Assembly: GCF_006538705.1 (NCBI RefSeq)
Contig: NZ_BJLP01000046.1
Span: forward strand, 1-33,703
Length of the DNA stretch: 33,703 nucleotides
From: Cellulomonas uda
GTDB taxonomy: Bacteria > Actinomycetota > Actinomycetes > Actinomycetales > Cellulomonadaceae
Direction: 5' to 3'
In this document: positions 32,759 through 33,703 of the stretch, one piece after another
Layout of the letters: every line of letters begins with the position of its first letter
Numbering within the stretch: position 1 is the stretch's first letter
Translations under genes and position numbers: made by a program
The notes under the pieces: generated by a model
What the model saw: the letters and a program-made list of their open reading frames with translations, nothing else
Database searches by the model: none
What the model was told of the DNA's origin: nothing

Positions 32759-33130
32759 TCACGGCATCTCGCGCAACGCAGCCTTGCGGCGCTCGATGCT
32801 CGCGACGATAAAGCGCACTGCTCCGTCGCTGAACTCCTCGTCGCGGCCCGCCCACTCGAGGAGCAGTCGATCGAACGCATCGATCTCCAGTAAGTCGATG
32901 TCGACGAACTCCTCCTTCTTCACAAGGGCGCGAGGCTCGCCCTCGATCCGCATGCGCAGTCCGATGTCGAACCTCAGCTCGACGATCCGCGGCCCGCTCG
33001 TGCACTCCGTCAGCCGCATGGCCACGTCCCCGGGCCGCCCGCCGAACGCCCCACTCGGCAGCTCGAGAATCGCGCGGTCGAAGCGCGCGAAGAACTCCGA
33101 CACAGCCTGACCGAAATCCGTGCTGCTCAC
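32759..33130 (-). CDS. Orphan immunity-like protein, unknown family (123 aa)
   Basis: A small acidic protein: helix (FGQAVSEFFARFDRAILELP), strands (PGDVAMRLTECTSGPRIVEL, FDIGLRMRIEGEP), then an acidic helical part (VDIDLLEIDAFDRLLLEWAG) and a basic C-terminal helix. There is no signal, membrane or catalytic motif. GTG at 33130 overlaps the stop of another frame (GTGA; stop at 33127) that ends IRAVLEKWKAAQ, so it is the second gene of a coupled pair. AAGG lies eight bases before the start. The pattern matches the other two small genes of the region. The acidic character is common in immunity proteins that neutralise nucleic-acid-targeting toxins, but this is inference. Confidence 0.6.
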   Translation of the reverse strand: MSSTDFGQAVSEFFARFDRAILELPSGAFGGRPGDVAMRLTECTSGPRIVELRFDIGLRMRIEGEPRALVKKEEFVDIDLLEIDAFDRLLLEWAGRDEEFSDGAVRFIVASIERRKAALREMP

Positions 33131-33199
33131 TGCGCCGCCTTCCACTTCTCCAGCACCGCTCGGATGCACACCTGACTCGTACCTCCCGGAGGCGATGCA

Positions 33200-33703
33200 T
33201 CAGCCAACTGGCGCACGCGGAGACGAGAGCGGTGATCCACAGCGGCACGGACCGTTGATCCGCGTCTCGTAGCCCGCGAGCCATTCTTGACCTACCGCCG
33301 CGTCCTGGGCGTCAGCGAGCCCCTCGAGCGAGCTTGACACCAGAAACCAGCGCTCGGGGCACGCCCGGTGACTCAGGAGTTGAGCTGACCGCTTACGCAG
33401 CAGTACGTCTGAAACGCCGACATGGTCCCCGACCCGGACGACCAGCTCGCCACCGAGGACGCCGGCGTCAGACCAGATCCAGAACTCGATCCGACCGTGG
33501 TCCTCACGCACCGAGACCTTTGACACCGTCTCTCGCTCGACGACCAGGCGCTCCTCGTCGGCCTCCGTCCAACGCACTTGGACAGACCCAGCGATCTCGT
33601 CCCACGTAACCGTGACGACCGAACCATCGTTGGCCCAGCTCGTCACGCTAACGACGCCCGGCTCCTCTGAGCTGACGACTTCCACGGGGAGACCGTCGAG
33701 ATC
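33200..33703 (-). CDS. Partial hypothetical protein, 5' end beyond the window
   Basis: The frame is open to the right edge, so the start is not seen; GTG at 33685 is only the first possible start inside the window. The visible first 100 residues are beta-rich and acidic (VSVTSWANDGSVVTVTWDEI, EERLVVERETVSKVSVRED, GELVVRVGDHVGVSDVLL). The tail after LEGLADAQDAAVGQEWLAGY has poorer codon bias (GPCRCGSPLSS). A second frame of about 52 codons (from 33290 to the stop at 33127) has better bias and ends IRAVLEKWKAAQ, so the true gene may have suffered a frameshift near 33260. Function unknown; position suggests another toxin/immunity-type module. Confidence 0.45.
   Translation of the reverse strand, partial: DLDGLPVEVVSSEEPGVVSVTSWANDGSVVTVTWDEIAGSVQVRWTEADEERLVVERETVSKVSVREDHGRIEFWIWSDAGVLGGELVVRVGDHVGVSDVLLRKRSAQLLSHRACPERWFLVSSSLEGLADAQDAAVGQEWLAGYETRINGPCRCGSPLSSPRAPVG

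Overview
The window reads as chromosome of a high-GC Gram-positive actinomycete, probably of the Micrococcales (a Cellulomonas-like organism). This rests on the very high GC with G/C at third positions, frequent GTG starts, many GTGA/ATGA overlaps, several apparently leaderless genes, and actinobacterial families (DUF3027, DUF4012, XPB with a Helicase_C_3 partner). The genus is an inference and was not tested by any search.

Positions 1-9.7 kb hold an exopolysaccharide/capsule locus. Running leftward from 7956 are a polyprenyl-phosphate sugar-phosphate transferase, a family 2 glycosyltransferase, a family 4 glycosyltransferase, an EpsG-type polymerase, and a single frame joining a Wzx-like flippase to another family 4 glycosyltransferase. 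Divergent from them is a Wzz/BY-kinase-type chain-length and tyrosine-kinase protein, whose leader holds a possible sigma-28/WhiG-like promoter. Together these cover initiation, sugar addition, flipping, polymerisation and length control. A second set lies at 14.9-19.6 kb: a paralogous sugar-phosphate transferase, a small surface protein with a sorting-signal-like C-terminus, a DUF4012 membrane protein and a low-molecular-weight tyrosine phosphatase that could oppose the kinase.

Between the two sets sits a tight leftward operon of a cold-shock-domain protein, a DUF3027 protein and a 1026-residue protein with a sacsin/Hsp90-like ATPase fold, plus a divergent CAP-domain protein. From 19.6 to 28.7 kb the genes look like ordinary chromosome: an M20 peptidase, a Helicase_C_3 protein coupled to an XPB helicase, a class I glutamine amidotransferase with a small partner, and an OmpR-type response regulator coupled to its sensor kinase. 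Three direct repeats 11 bp apart precede the regulator.

At the sensor-kinase stop codon (28668) the character changes abruptly. From there to the right edge the DNA is less GC-rich and is a patchwork of transposase remnants (IS3, ISL3, IS30 types) and small proteins. Three of these small ORFs begin on or next to the stop codon of a truncated upstream frame. This is the layout expected of toxin-tip/immunity cassettes stranded from a polymorphic-toxin locus, and it is the part most likely to contain undescribed biology. All functions here are inferred by reading the sequence; no database was consulted.
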